Source of the DNA: UBA1422 sp041752735
Lineage (GTDB): Bacteria > Bacillota > Clostridia > Peptostreptococcales > Anaerovoracaceae
Reading direction: 5' to 3'
DNA: 64,000 nt
Assembly (NCBI GenBank): GCA_041752735.1
Contig: JBGSVW010000035.1
Location: forward strand, 98,605-162,604
Position numbers and translations under genes: made by a program. How positions within the stretch are numbered: the stretch's first letter is position 1; each line of letters opens with the position of its first letter. Positions 41,980 through 51,346 of the stretch are shown piece by piece. The notes under the pieces are model-generated. The model made no database searches. It had not been told where the DNA came from and saw nothing but the letters and a program-made list of their open reading frames with translations.

Positions 41980-43446
41980 TTACATGGATTTGTCGGTATT
42001 CCAAAAGGAGGGAAGAAACAGCAGGAAGATTGAGAACAACTCCAACCTACCAATGAGCATGATCAGACACATGAATCCTTTGAGTATTGGATTGGTAAAG
42101 ACATCAAAGTTTCCATAGACCAACTCGCCAAAACCAAAACCCGTATTGGAGAGTAGTGCAGCCGCAGCACTTAGGGTGGTTTCGAAGTCCAAATTTTGCA
42201 GGGAAAGGATTAAGGCAGCCCCCAAATAGGTGACACCGTATAAACAAATAAACGCAGCTACTGCCGATACCATGGGAGACGGTATATTTTTTTTGCCCAT
42301 TTTGACCGAACATATGGCGTGGGAATGGAGTCTTTTGACGAATCCCCGGGTGATTAGCTTAAAGAGAACTATAATCCGGATGACCTTGATGGAGCCGCTG
42401 GTTGATGCAGCGCAGCCACCGATAAAAAACAATGAAAATAATAGAGCTTTGGAAAAGACTGGCCAAGCATCGGGGTTTCCGATGGTATATCCGGAAGTGG
42501 TTGCGATGGATGTAACCTGGAAGAAAGCATGGCGGAGAGCCTCCACGAAAGTCCCATAGCCTCCTGCATTGAATAAGTTAATGGCAATCAATGTGGTGAT
42601 GCTGATGATAATGAACAAAAATACACGAAGCTCAATATTGTCTCTAATGTTCCGGAAATTTTTCTGAATTAGATAAAGGTACATGACAAAATTGATGGAG
42701 GCTAGAATTGTGAATGCAGAGATGACAGATTCAATGTAGAAGCTATCATAATATTCAATACCACCCGGATGCAATAACATCCCAGCTGTACTAACGCTGC
42801 CTAAACTATTGATCAACGCCTCAAATCGATCCATAGGGCTAAGGGCAAGTAAAACGAATGCAGCAACCGACAAAGCAATATAAATCATGAAAATGGTTTT
42901 TGATAAGTCGGAGATTCTTGGAGAAGTCCTGGTGTAAGAAGACCAGGATGCTTCCGCGTATGCTACCCTTTGCCCGCCAGTGCCAAACATGGGCAGTACC
43001 GAAATAATAAACATCAGGATTGCCATACCACCAAGCCAGTTGGTGGTTGCCTGCCATAAAAGCATGCCGTGAGAAAATTCCCAGTCCGGCACAACCGTGG
43101 CACCGGTTGTGGTATAGCCGGCGACAGATTCAAAAAGTGCATTGATAAACAAAGGGATTTCACCGGAAAGGACATAAGGAAGAGCACCGATAAAAGAACA
43201 TATAATCCAGCTTGCGGAGACAATCAGATATCCGTCCCGGACACTAAGCGCACCCTTTTTTTGTTTGGAAAAACGATGCATCAAAAGACCTACTGCCAAT
43301 GAAGCAATGCCGCATATGCCTAAGGCAATGGCTGCTTTGTTTTCTTGATAATAATATGCGCACACCAAAGCAGGCATCATGGCAATCCCGTTGATTGCGA
43401 TGATAAATCCTAATGCCCGAATGATTGCGCGATTATTAAATGGCAT
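41980..43446 (-). CDS. trkH: Trk-type potassium uptake protein TrkH (copy 1)
   Basis: K+ channel-like membrane subunit, 488 aa, about 10-12 hydrophobic segments with four pore loops. Filter-like sequences: TTTGATVV near residue 115, GSVSTAGM near 217, TTSGYTIGN near 318 and SNTGFGFGE near 435. It needs a TrkA-type cytosolic regulator. Last gene of a trkA-trkH-trkH run, 10 bp after the second copy. The two copies differ clearly in sequence, so this is an old duplication. Confidence 0.92.
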   Translation of the reverse strand: MPFNNRAIIRALGFIIAINGIAMMPALVCAYYYQENKAAIALGICGIASLAVGLLMHRFSKQKKGALSVRDGYLIVSASWIICSFIGALPYVLSGEIPLFINALFESVAGYTTTGATVVPDWEFSHGMLLWQATTNWLGGMAILMFIISVLPMFGTGGQRVAYAEASWSSYTRTSPRISDLSKTIFMIYIALSVAAFVLLALSPMDRFEALINSLGSVSTAGMLLHPGGIEYYDSFYIESVISAFTILASINFVMYLYLIQKNFRNIRDNIELRVFLFIIISITTLIAINLFNAGGYGTFVEALRHAFFQVTSIATTSGYTIGNPDAWPVFSKALLFSLFFIGGCAASTSGSIKVIRIIVLFKLITRGFVKRLHSHAICSVKMGKKNIPSPMVSAVAAFICLYGVTYLGAALILSLQNLDFETTLSAAAALLSNTGFGFGELVYGNFDVFTNPILKGFMCLIMLIGRLELFSIFLLFLPSFWNTDKSM

Positions 43447-43456
43447 GACGACCTTT

Positions 43457-44920
43457 CTATCCGTATGGATACCAAAACTTTTTAGTGAATAAGATAATCA
43501 AGGTAAACAATTCCAATCTTCCGGCTATCATCAAGAAGGAAAGGAATATGGTGGATCCGTCAGAAAATGCACTATAGTTTGACAGTGGTCCAATGGAACC
43601 AAAGCCTGGACCGATGTTGCCCAGACATGCACCGGAAGCGCTAAAAGATGATATAAAATCAATATTATCCATGCTCACGATAATTCCGCCGGTGAAAAAC
43701 AAAAGGATGTATAAAAAAGTAAAGGCAGCAATTCCGGAAGGTACTTCAACAGGAAGAATCCGATTCTCTAATTTGAGCGGGGTCACTGAGCTGGGATGAA
43801 GTTTTAGTTCCACAGTTCTTCGGACAAGTTTGCCTAAAATCAAAAGGCGGATAGGCTTGATCCCTCCGGCTGTGGAAGCGGAGCATCCGCCCACAAAAAA
43901 TAATAGGAATAGGATCATCTGGCAGAACAAGGGCCATATGGAAAAATCCGCTGTGGCAAATCCGGTGGTGGTTGTGATGGAAACAATCTGAAATATCCCA
44001 TATCGAAATGCTTCAAGTGGAGAATCATAAACGCCAAATCCCCAAAGACCCAGTGAGATTAGTAGAGTTGCAGCAGCTACGATGGAAAAGTATAAAACGA
44101 ATTCCCCATCCTTGAAAAATGCTTTGGGCCCCTTTCGCAATACTAAAAAGTACAAGAAATAGCTGGTACCGGAAAGAAACATGAATAAAGTGATGACTCC
44201 ATCAATATAAGCGCTGTCAAAAGAGGCCACGCCATAATTGTAATTGGAAAAACCTCCGGTCCCTACAGTTCCGAAGGTGTGAATAGACGCATCAAAAATA
44301 TTCATGCCACCTGCCATGAGCAACAGAAGTTCAGTCACTGTATAGATAGAATACAAAACGTAAAACATTTTAGCGGTGTCAGAAATCTTTGGCGTCAACT
44401 TGGAAAGGGTTGGCCCCGGAGATTCTGCCCTGGCTAGAAACTGACCACTGATTCCCATGGCAGGGAGTAAGGCGATGGCCAGAATCAGAATACCCATACC
44501 ACCTATCCAATGAGTGAATGAACGCCAGAATAGCATGGATTGGGGCAGTGATTCAATATCAGTCAAAATTGATGCGCCGGTTGTACTAAATCCGGAACAG
44601 GTTTCGAAAACCGCATCGACATAACTGGGGATTGCTCCTGAAATGACAAATGGCAGAGCGCCGACCAAAGAGGCTGTAATCCATGAAACGGATACAATCA
44701 AATACCCGTCCCGAATACGGAACTGCTGGGATTTTGTTTTTGGAAAATAAGACAAAGAACCGCCTGCCACCAGGCAGGGGATGATTACAATCAGAAAAGC
44801 CCGTACACTGACAGGCTCGTCATAAATTAGGCCAATCATCATTGGGAGAATCATGGCCCCGCCCAGCACCAAAAGCAACACGCCGGCTACTTTGGTTAGA
44901 GCACGGAGATTTAAATCCAT
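43457..44920 (-). CDS. trkH: Trk-type potassium uptake protein TrkH (copy 2)
   Basis: Second TrkH paralogue, 487 aa, with the same membrane plan. Pore-loop filters: FSTTGASIL near residue 112, GTVGTGGFSN near 217, TTTGFATAD near 318 and GNIGPGFGS near 433. It directly follows trkA (12 bp) and precedes copy 1. The two subunits might form separate pumps with different K+ affinity or ion preference, or a mixed dimer; this is inference. Confidence 0.92.
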   Translation of the reverse strand: MDLNLRALTKVAGVLLLVLGGAMILPMMIGLIYDEPVSVRAFLIVIIPCLVAGGSLSYFPKTKSQQFRIRDGYLIVSVSWITASLVGALPFVISGAIPSYVDAVFETCSGFSTTGASILTDIESLPQSMLFWRSFTHWIGGMGILILAIALLPAMGISGQFLARAESPGPTLSKLTPKISDTAKMFYVLYSIYTVTELLLLMAGGMNIFDASIHTFGTVGTGGFSNYNYGVASFDSAYIDGVITLFMFLSGTSYFLYFLVLRKGPKAFFKDGEFVLYFSIVAAATLLISLGLWGFGVYDSPLEAFRYGIFQIVSITTTTGFATADFSIWPLFCQMILFLLFFVGGCSASTAGGIKPIRLLILGKLVRRTVELKLHPSSVTPLKLENRILPVEVPSGIAAFTFLYILLFFTGGIIVSMDNIDFISSFSASGACLGNIGPGFGSIGPLSNYSAFSDGSTIFLSFLMIAGRLELFTLIILFTKKFWYPYG

Positions 44921-44932
44921 AGTAAGTTTCTC

Positions 44933-46300
44933 CTACCGCATAAAGTCCCCACGGCCGGTAATACGTAGCAATCTTTCCAGTTCTGTCAACTCGGAAAGAA
45001 GACACAAAATGGTAACCCGGTCGTTTTGTTCGATGATGGTGTCCCCGTTGGGAATAATGATTTCGGTTCCACGATGTATGGCCGCCACAATCACCCCACT
45101 AGGAAAGCTGATTTCTTTGAGCGGGCGTTCTGTTAATTTCATATGGTCCGCTGCGACGATCTCCATGATTTCTGCTTGACCTTGAATTAATTCAGAGGAT
45201 AGTACACGTTTGCTTCCTTGAATAATCCGGAGGATATGGCTTACAGCGATATCCAGGGGGTTCAGTACCATGTCAACGCCTAAAGAGGAAATCATATCTG
45301 AATAAATTTTTCGACTTACTTTGGCAATGACATCTTCCACGCCATGGGATTTGGCCATCAAAGCTAAAATAAGATTATCTTCATCGTATCCTGTGGCGGT
45401 GACAAAAGCATCCATCTCATTGAGATTTTCTTCTTCAAGAAGATTGATATCCGTGCCGTCACCGTGGAGAATCATAACCCCTTCCAAATGTTCCGACAGG
45501 TAAAAGCAGCGTGCTTTTTCTTTTTCTATTAATTTTACAGAAGCACCAAACTCCGCTAGATGTTTGGCCAGATAAAGACCGGTTTTTCCTCCGCCAATAA
45601 TCATAACCTTTTGCAGATTGGTCCATCTGCCCTTGACTCGGACTTTTTTGTTGAGGGCCATCATGGCCTCTCTTTCACCGATGGCGTATAGACTATCTTC
45701 GCGGTCAATCAGCATATCGGCTTTGGGCACGATGACCTTGCCATTTCTTGAAATGGCAACAATCATCATTCCCGGCATGGCCAAACGAATTTGCGGTGCC
45801 GTTAGCCCGATGATTTTTGGAATTTTAGCCGCAGCAAACTCCAACAAAGCCACCTTGCCGATGGAATAAATCCCGTTTTTAAGGGTATATTTCTCGGCCA
45901 GATAGCGGTAAATTTGCATTGTTAGATTCAAATCAGGGTTGATGACATGATCGATTGACATAGTCTCTTTGATGAAATCTGACTGGTTCATATGTTCCGG
46001 ATCTCTAATCCTTGCAATGACACGCGGGCATCCCAGTTTTTTTGCAAAGGCGGCGATGACAATATTTTTTTCGTCCCTATCTGTCGCAGCCAATAAAAAA
46101 TCATAGGTCTCAACATGGAGTTCCTTAAGGATGGCCACCTCTTTGGCATTTGCCGCTATGGTCATGACATCCATTTGGGAAGATAATCCCTGTAGAGCTG
46201 TCTCGTCCTTGTCAATCATTGTGACGGAGTGGTCGCCTCCAAGTAGCGCTTCGGCAACTTTGCACCCTAACTTGCCTGCACCAACGATGGCTATTTTCAT
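44933..46300 (-). CDS. trkA: Trk system potassium regulatory protein TrkA
   Basis: Cytosolic NAD(H)/ATP-binding gating subunit of TrkH, 455 aa. Two tandem RCK units: Rossmann motif IVGAGKLGCKVAEALLGG at the N-terminus with TrkA_C near 140-215, and IIGGGKTGLYLAKHLAEFGA near 232 with a second TrkA_C to the end. ATG 46300 (MKIAIVGAG) is used; eight more codons are open upstream with no better site. Heads the operon with two trkH genes. Confidence 0.94.
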   Translation of the reverse strand: MKIAIVGAGKLGCKVAEALLGGDHSVTMIDKDETALQGLSSQMDVMTIAANAKEVAILKELHVETYDFLLAATDRDEKNIVIAAFAKKLGCPRVIARIRDPEHMNQSDFIKETMSIDHVINPDLNLTMQIYRYLAEKYTLKNGIYSIGKVALLEFAAAKIPKIIGLTAPQIRLAMPGMMIVAISRNGKVIVPKADMLIDREDSLYAIGEREAMMALNKKVRVKGRWTNLQKVMIIGGGKTGLYLAKHLAEFGASVKLIEKEKARCFYLSEHLEGVMILHGDGTDINLLEEENLNEMDAFVTATGYDEDNLILALMAKSHGVEDVIAKVSRKIYSDMISSLGVDMVLNPLDIAVSHILRIIQGSKRVLSSELIQGQAEIMEIVAADHMKLTERPLKEISFPSGVIVAAIHRGTEIIIPNGDTIIEQNDRVTILCLLSELTELERLLRITGRGDFMR

Positions 46301-46377
46301 CCTAAAACACCTTCCTTTTTGCATAATTCAAAGTATAAAGACATTGTAACACTTCTTCTTTCTTTTACAACATCAAA

Positions 46378-46406
46378 TTGCATCTTCGCCTGAAATGAAG
46401 TACAAT
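46378..46406 (+). promoter_or_regulatory. Promoter of the metallo-hydrolase gene
   Basis: TTGCAT (46378-46383), 17-bp spacer and TACAAT (46401-46406), 40 bp upstream of the ATG at 46446. Confidence 0.65.
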
Positions 46407-46445
46407 AATTAAATACGGTTCATGGAACCAGTGAGGGAAAATATC

Positions 46446-47048
46446 ATGAAAATCAAGCGATTTGTCTTAGGCCTTCTGGAAGCCAATGGATATATCATCT
46501 ATCAAAAAGAATCATCCACCTGTTACGTTATAGATCCCGGCGCTAAAGCCGATTTGTTCCTGGAAGCCATAAGACAGTTGAATCTGACCTGCAAAGGCAT
46601 CTTATTGACCCACCACCACAGCGATCACGTAGGCGGCGTAGACAAAATTTGCAAGGCACTTGATTGCCCGGTCTATCTCCATAGAGAAGATTTGGACATG
46701 TACAAAAGGCAGGCTACCCCCGTGGAAGATTTGGACACCTTTGAACTGGATGGCGAAACCATTACGGTTGTTCACACCCCAGGGCATACCCGTGGTAGTG
46801 TCTGCTACTATTCGGACAAAAGCAAGTTGGCATTTACAGGCGATACGGTGTTCAACGTAGACCTTGGCAGAACCGACCTAATTGACGGAGACGAAACACA
46901 GATGGAGGAGTCCATCAGAAACGTCATAGACCGTTGGTCCAACGAAATCATCATTTATCCGGGCCATGGCGATTCTTGCACCATGAAGAAGGTACGCAGC
47001 ATCAATCACGAATACATTGACATAATAGAAAAACGGAGAAACCAATGA
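46446..47048 (+). CDS. Metallo-beta-lactamase-fold hydrolase (glyoxalase II-like)
   Basis: Soluble zinc hydrolase of 200 aa. Metal motif THHHSDHVGG (HxHxDH) near residue 56, later His in VHTPGHTRGS near 108-114, Asp in FTGDTVFNVDLGRTD near 137, and final His in YPGHGDSCT near 179. Resembles YcbL/GloB-type thioester hydrolases, though it lacks the C-terminal substrate domain of GloB. It overlaps the next gene by 4 bp (ATGA). Confidence 0.88.
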   Translation: MKIKRFVLGLLEANGYIIYQKESSTCYVIDPGAKADLFLEAIRQLNLTCKGILLTHHHSDHVGGVDKICKALDCPVYLHREDLDMYKRQATPVEDLDTFELDGETITVVHTPGHTRGSVCYYSDKSKLAFTGDTVFNVDLGRTDLIDGDETQMEESIRNVIDRWSNEIIIYPGHGDSCTMKKVRSINHEYIDIIEKRRNQ

Positions 47049-47869
47049 CCATCAAACTCATAGCGCTGGATATTGACGGAACCACTCTGATGTCTGACGG
47101 CAGCTTGTCCTATAGAAACAGGCACGCACTCATCCGTGCAACCGAAAGCGGAATTCATGTAGTGATTGCCACAGGTAGATGTTATGATGCATTACCGAGT
47201 CAACTGACCAGTCTCAAGGGCATCCGCTATGCATTGACATCCAACGGCGCTCAAACAAAGGACATTCATACAGGTGAAACCCTAGAGGGGAACTACTTGA
47301 CTTCTGAGGCCGTTGTTGAATCGGCATTGCTACTGCGTGCCCACTCCGGCTTTATGGTTGAAATATTCACGGATGGTAAAGCATATATGGACAAAGCCCA
47401 GTATGATGGCGTCTGCTCCGGAGACATTTCCTGGCGGAGCCGTAATTATGTCCGTGATACCCGAAACCCAGTAGCGGACGTGCTGGAATTTATGTTACAA
47501 CATCAACACAATATTGAGAACATCAACATCTTCTTTGAAAACCTTTTGGACAAAGATGAGCTCAAGCCCCACCTGGATCTATTAAACAACGTGACCATTA
47601 CTTCATCTTTCGACAACAACTGGGAAATTGGCGGGGCCACCACCAACAAAGGTGCGGCACTACAGAGTCTGGCGAGGATGCTTAATATAAATAAGGAAGA
47701 AATTCTTGCCTGCGGGGATAGTCCCAACGATGAGGAAATGCTCAAGGTTGCAGGAACCCCTGTGGCAGTGGGTAATGCAAAAGAAAGTGTACGCCGACTG
47801 GCAATCCATATTGTCGCAGAAAATGACCAAGACGGCGTCGCAGAAGCCATTGAAAAGTTTGCTTTATAA
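47045..47869 (+). CDS. Cof-type HAD-superfamily phosphatase
   Basis: Sugar-phosphate or nucleotide phosphatase-like protein of 274 aa. HAD motif I is ALDIDGTTL near residue 7, motif II VIATGR near 41, and motif IV region ACGDSPNDEEML near 218. The large C2 cap in the middle is typical of Cof/YwpJ/YidA proteins. Coupled by a 4-bp overlap to the metallo-hydrolase. Substrate unknown. Confidence 0.9.
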   Translation: MTIKLIALDIDGTTLMSDGSLSYRNRHALIRATESGIHVVIATGRCYDALPSQLTSLKGIRYALTSNGAQTKDIHTGETLEGNYLTSEAVVESALLLRAHSGFMVEIFTDGKAYMDKAQYDGVCSGDISWRSRNYVRDTRNPVADVLEFMLQHQHNIENINIFFENLLDKDELKPHLDLLNNVTITSSFDNNWEIGGATTNKGAALQSLARMLNINKEEILACGDSPNDEEMLKVAGTPVAVGNAKESVRRLAIHIVAENDQDGVAEAIEKFAL

Positions 47870-47872
47870 TCC

Positions 47873-47901
47873 TTGACATTGACAAACCCTTAATGTATTA
47901 T
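47873..47901 (+). promoter_or_regulatory. Promoter of the rpmG-secE-nusG cluster
   Basis: Perfect TTGACA (47873-47878), 17-bp spacer and TATTAT (47896-47901). It begins right after the HAD gene stop and 48 bp before rpmG. Confidence 0.87.
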
Positions 47902-47948
47902 TATCAAGCGACTTTATGTGATTTTTTAAGTTACGGAGGAATAGATCA

Positions 47949-48098
47949 ATGAGAGTGAGAGTGACATTGGCTTGCACAGAGTGCAAACAAAGAAACTACA
48001 ACACCGTCAAAAACAAGAAGAATGACCCTGACAGAATGGAATTTCAGAAATACTGCAAATTCTGCAAAAAACAGACTCTTCACAAAGAAACCAAGTAA
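47949..48098 (+). CDS. rpmG: 50S ribosomal protein L33
   Basis: Small zinc-type ribosomal protein of 49 aa. The sequence begins MRVRVTLACTECKQRNY and carries the two zinc pairs CTEC and CKFC. ACGGAGGAATAG lies upstream of the ATG. It precedes secE by 11 bp, the common Gram-positive order. No tRNA-Trp gene lies next to it. Confidence 0.95.
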   Translation: MRVRVTLACTECKQRNYNTVKNKKNDPDRMEFQKYCKFCKKQTLHKETK

Positions 48099-48109
48099 GG
48101 AGTGCGAAG

Positions 48110-48385
48110 ATGGCAAGGGACAAAAACAACACCAAAGAAGCCCCAAAAAAAGCTTCGAGACTGGCTCGGGCTGCGAATGCGCCTAAGCGAGAACGAAGAA
48201 GCCTGAAAGAGTATTTCAAGGGTGTCCGGCTGGAAATGAAAAAAGTTGTCTGGCCAACCCGCAAAGAACTAAGCTCATACACAGCCGTGGTGCTTGTGGC
48301 ATGTGCATTCTTTGCTTTGGCATTCTGGATCATCGACAGTGGTTTCCTGGCAGCCCTTAAGGGACTTCTGGGAATCACCATGTAA
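48110..48385 (+). CDS. secE: Preprotein translocase subunit SecE
   Basis: Essential membrane subunit of the SecYEG channel, 91 aa. One hydrophobic segment (about 61-82) follows the amphipathic FKGVRLEMKKVVWPTRKEL helix near residue 35, the SecE signature. A long basic N-terminal part (about 30 residues, Lys/Arg/Ala-rich) precedes it. AAGGAGTGCGAAG upstream. Confidence 0.94.
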   Translation: MARDKNNTKEAPKKASRLARAANAPKRERRSLKEYFKGVRLEMKKVVWPTRKELSSYTAVVLVACAFFALAFWIIDSGFLAALKGLLGITM

Positions 48386-48395
48386 GAGGAACAAA

Positions 48396-48968
48396 ATGAC
48401 TGAAAACGAAAACAACACTGCGGTTCTGTTCGAAGGCGAAGGCCTGAGAGGCGACGGCACACCGAAATGGTATGTAGTACATACTTATTCCGGCCACGAA
48501 AATAAGGTGAAAGCCAACATTGAGAAACTGGTTGAAAGCAGAGGCATGCAAGATCTGGTTCTCAGCGTTGTTGTGCCCACCGAAGATAAGGCCGAGCCAA
48601 AAGATGGCCGCATGGTGATCAAAACCAGAAAAATGTTTCCGGGCTATGTCATCGTCAAGATGATTGTCACCAATGAATCCTGGTATCTGGTTAGAAACAC
48701 GCAAGGTGTAACTGGATTTGTCGGACATGGTTCGAACCCGGTGCCTCTTACTGTGGAAGAAGTCAGAAGGATGGGAATCGAGAAAGTTCATGTAGAACTG
48801 AATCTTCACCCCGGAGACAGCATCAAAGTTATCAATGGACCTTTCGAGAGCTTTATGGGCGTCGTTGAAGAGGTTCATGAAGATAAAGAAACGGTTCGTG
48901 CAAAAATTTCCATGTTTGGCAGGGATACCCCCGTTGAACTGGAATTTGCCCAGATTGACAAAATCTAA
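48396..48968 (+). CDS. nusG: Transcription termination/antitermination factor NusG
   Basis: RNA-polymerase-binding elongation factor, 190 aa. NGN domain (KWYVVHTYSGHENKVKANIE near residue 23, MFPGYVIVKM near 88) and a C-terminal KOW domain (GDSIKVINGPFESFMGVV near 145). A Glu/Asn-rich leader of about 20 residues precedes the NGN domain. Starts at ATG 48396, preceded by AAGAGGAACAAA, 10 bp after secE. Confidence 0.95.
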   Translation: MTENENNTAVLFEGEGLRGDGTPKWYVVHTYSGHENKVKANIEKLVESRGMQDLVLSVVVPTEDKAEPKDGRMVIKTRKMFPGYVIVKMIVTNESWYLVRNTQGVTGFVGHGSNPVPLTVEEVRRMGIEKVHVELNLHPGDSIKVINGPFESFMGVVEEVHEDKETVRAKISMFGRDTPVELEFAQIDKI

Positions 48969-49035
48969 CGAACAAAACCCAACATTATAAACCCCAACTG
49001 TACCAACCCGAATATCAAGGAAAGGAGGCACATCC

Positions 49036-49461
49036 ATGGCAAAAAAGGTAACGGGCTTTATCAAATTACAAATTCCGGCTGGCGGCGCAACACCTGCACC
49101 TCCCGTAGGCCCGGCCCTCGGACAAAAAAGCGTAAACATTATGGATTTCTGTAAGCAGTTCAACGCCAAAACCCAGGACCAGAACGGAATGATTATCCCC
49201 GTGGTCATCACAGTATATGCAGACAAGTCCTTCACATTCGTGTGCAAGACACCCCCTGCAGCAATTTTGCTCAAAAAGGCCGCCGGACTTAAGTCCGCTT
49301 CTGCTGAGCCCAACAAAACAAAAGTGGCCACACTCAACAGAGCCCAATGCGAAGAAATCGCAAAGATCAAGATGCCGGACCTCAACGCATCCGATTTGAA
49401 TTCAGCAACTGAAATGATTATCGGAACCGCAAAGAGTATGGGAATCGTTGTAGAAAACTAA
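49036..49461 (+). CDS. rplK: 50S ribosomal protein L11
   Basis: GTPase-centre protein of 141 aa; begins KKVTGFIKLQIPAGGATPAP and has the PPVGPALGQKSVNIMDFCKQ signature. AAGGAAAGGAGGC precedes the ATG. Forms the L11-L1 operon with rplA. Confidence 0.97.
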   Translation: MAKKVTGFIKLQIPAGGATPAPPVGPALGQKSVNIMDFCKQFNAKTQDQNGMIIPVVITVYADKSFTFVCKTPPAAILLKKAAGLKSASAEPNKTKVATLNRAQCEEIAKIKMPDLNASDLNSATEMIIGTAKSMGIVVEN

Positions 49462-49506
49462 TAGGTGGGAGGCGGAAGCCGTTTGAACCACAAGGAGGAA
49501 ATCAAA

Positions 49507-50205
49507 ATGCCAAAAAGAGGCAAAGCTTACGTTGAATCAGCTAAAGAATTTGACAAAGCACAATTATACGATCCAAAAGAAGCTCTGGAGCTAGCCCTCA
49601 AGACTTCAAAGGCGAAATTCGATGAAACCATCGAAGTACACGTCAAGCTGGGTGTAGACGGACGACATGCTGACCAACAGGTCAGAGGCGCAATCGTACT
49701 TCCCCACGGAACCGGCAGAGTAACCCGCGTACTGGTATTTGCAAAGGGCCCCAAAGCCACAGAAGCAGAACAAGCAGGCGCAGATTATGTCGGAGCCGAA
49801 GAGCTGGCTACTAAAATCCAAACCGAGAACTGGTTTGATTTCGACGTGGTTGTTGCAACCCCTGACATGATGGGTGTTGTAGGAAGATTAGGAAAAGTAC
49901 TGGGACCCAAGGGTCTCATGCCAAACCCCAAATCCGGAACAGTAACCATGGACATCGAAAAAGCCCTGGCTGACATCAAAGCCGGTAAAGTGGAGTACCG
50001 TTTGGACAAAACAAACATCATCCACAGCAGAATCGGTAAAGCATCCTTCGGTATTGACAAAGTTTATGAAAACTTCGTGGTATTCCTTGAAGCAGTCATA
50101 AAAGCAAAACCGGCGGCCGCAAAAGGTCAGTATCTGAAAAGCGTTGTTGTTTCTTCAACCATGGGTCCTGGGATCAAAATCAACCCGGGCAAAATTGGAA
50201 ACTAA
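49507..50205 (+). CDS. rplA: 50S ribosomal protein L1
   Basis: L1-stalk protein and likely translational repressor of its own mRNA, 232 aa. Typical stretches are ALELALKTSKAKFDETIEVH, VLGPKGLMPNPKSGTVT near residue 132 and the C-terminal VVVSSTMGPGIKI. ATG 49507 follows AAGGAGGAAATC; the frame is open 14 codons earlier but that part is the leader. Confidence 0.97.
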   Translation: MPKRGKAYVESAKEFDKAQLYDPKEALELALKTSKAKFDETIEVHVKLGVDGRHADQQVRGAIVLPHGTGRVTRVLVFAKGPKATEAEQAGADYVGAEELATKIQTENWFDFDVVVATPDMMGVVGRLGKVLGPKGLMPNPKSGTVTMDIEKALADIKAGKVEYRLDKTNIIHSRIGKASFGIDKVYENFVVFLEAVIKAKPAAAKGQYLKSVVVSSTMGPGIKINPGKIGN

Positions 50206-50225
50206 TCAACCTTTCACAAAATTAC

Positions 50226-50395
50226 AAATGAATACGAAACCGTAGACAGCGGGTGGGAAACCTTAATTCCCCGCCGAGGTACAATATATAATATTGACCT
50301 TGTCTGCCTTTGACCCTACGTCTAAGAAGACAAGGTTGTTTATTGAGTACCGGCAGAAGACCGACGGCATACGGGTCGCGGTCAGAAAGGAGAAC
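50226..50395 (+). ncRNA. L10 leader (ribosomal protein L10 autoregulatory RNA)
   Basis: The leader has the L10-leader hallmark: ACCGTAGACAGCGGG followed by a partner CCCCGCCGAGGTA, then a long hairpin and a final GACCG...CGGTC helix before rplJ. In Firmicutes this RNA is bound by the L10-L12 complex to limit rplJL expression. The fit is by pattern, and positions of helices are approximate. Confidence 0.85.
50298..50346 (+). terminator. Attenuator hairpin in the L10 leader
   Basis: CCTTGTCT pairs with AGACAAGG around a 22-base loop and is followed by TTGTTTATT. Probably the termination element used when the L10 complex binds the leader. Confidence 0.6.
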
Positions 50396-50402
50396 GTTAA
50401 TA

Positions 50403-50906
50403 ATGAACGATATCGTAAGAAAAGCGCATTCAGAAAAACAGTTGATCGTTGATGAAATCAAAGAAAAGCTGGAAAAAGCAAAGTCGGCTGTTGTAATCGA
50501 TTATATCGGAATCAGTGTTGCTCAGGCAGATGCTATGAGAAAGAAGCTGAGAGATGCTGACATCGACTACACTGTATATAAAAACACCCTGACAAAAAGA
50601 GCTATTGAAGGAACCACCTTTGAAGGAATGGGAGAAGTTCTTGCAGGACCCAGTGCCATCGCCATCAGCTATGACGATCCCACAGCACCTGCACGAATTC
50701 TCAGCGAAGCCATCAAGGAATTCAAAAAGATGGAATTCAAAGGAGGCATCGTAGAAGGACATTTCTATGACGCTGAAGGCATCAAGAAAATCGCAAGCAT
50801 CCCTTCGAGAGATGTACTCATCGCCAAGTTTATGGGAAGCATTCAATCCCCAATTGGCAAAGCAGTCCGCACTTTCGCAGCCATTGCACAAGCAAAAGCA
50901 GAATAA
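50403..50906 (+). CDS. rplJ: 50S ribosomal protein L10
   Basis: Base of the ribosomal stalk, 167 aa; begins MNDIVRKAHSEKQLIVDEIK with SAVVIDYIGISVAQADAMRK near residue 32. The C-terminal helix that binds L7/L12 dimers (GKAVRTFAAIAQAKAE) is present. AGAAAGGAGAACG precedes ATG 50403. Confidence 0.96.
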   Translation: MNDIVRKAHSEKQLIVDEIKEKLEKAKSAVVIDYIGISVAQADAMRKKLRDADIDYTVYKNTLTKRAIEGTTFEGMGEVLAGPSAIAISYDDPTAPARILSEAIKEFKKMEFKGGIVEGHFYDAEGIKKIASIPSRDVLIAKFMGSIQSPIGKAVRTFAAIAQAKAE

Positions 50907-50963
50907 GCAAAGCAGGCTAATTGGCCATGCAAATCAAAATATTTATGAATAAGGAGTAAAAAA

Positions 50964-51329
50964 ATGAATAAAGAACAAATCATTGAAGCGATAAAAGCGA
51001 TGACCATTATGGAAATCAACGAATTGGTTGAAGCTTGCGAAGCTGAATTCGGCGTTTCCGCAGCAGCACCTGTTGCCGCAGCAGGCGGAGCAGCAGCTGT
51101 AGCTGAAGTTGAAGAACAAACAGAGTTTACTGTTGTTTTGACATCTGCCGGTGCAGAAAAAATCAAAGTTATCAAGGTAGTCAGAGAACTGACCGGCTTG
51201 GGACTGAAAGAAGCAAAAGACTTGGTTGACGGCGCACCTTCCAACGTAAAAGAAGGAATTGAAAAGGGCGAAGCCGAAGCAGTCAAGAAGCAACTTGAAG
51301 AAGTTGGCGCTGGCGTCGAGCTGAAATAG
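50964..51329 (+). CDS. rplL: 50S ribosomal protein L7/L12
   Basis: Stalk protein of 121 aa. N-terminal dimerisation helices, an Ala-rich hinge (AAAPVAAAGGAAAVAE near 37-52) and the globular C-terminal domain with IKVVRELTGLGLKEAKDLVD near 72. Immediately downstream are an attenuator-like hairpin and a separate rpoB promoter. Confidence 0.97.
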   Translation: MNKEQIIEAIKAMTIMEINELVEACEAEFGVSAAAPVAAAGGAAAVAEVEEQTEFTVVLTSAGAEKIKVIKVVRELTGLGLKEAKDLVDGAPSNVKEGIEKGEAEAVKKQLEEVGAGVELK

Positions 51330-51346
51330 TCGCTCAAAAAAGAAAT

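Noticed and set aside
47870..47948. tRNA-Trp gene often found beside rpmG-secE
   Set aside because: No cloverleaf or conserved tRNA T-loop is present in the short intergenic region; it contains the promoter only.
48375..49385. Long open frame on the minus strand opposite nusG and rplK
   Set aside because: It lies antisense to two universal genes, shows no protein family features and arises from codon bias of the real genes.
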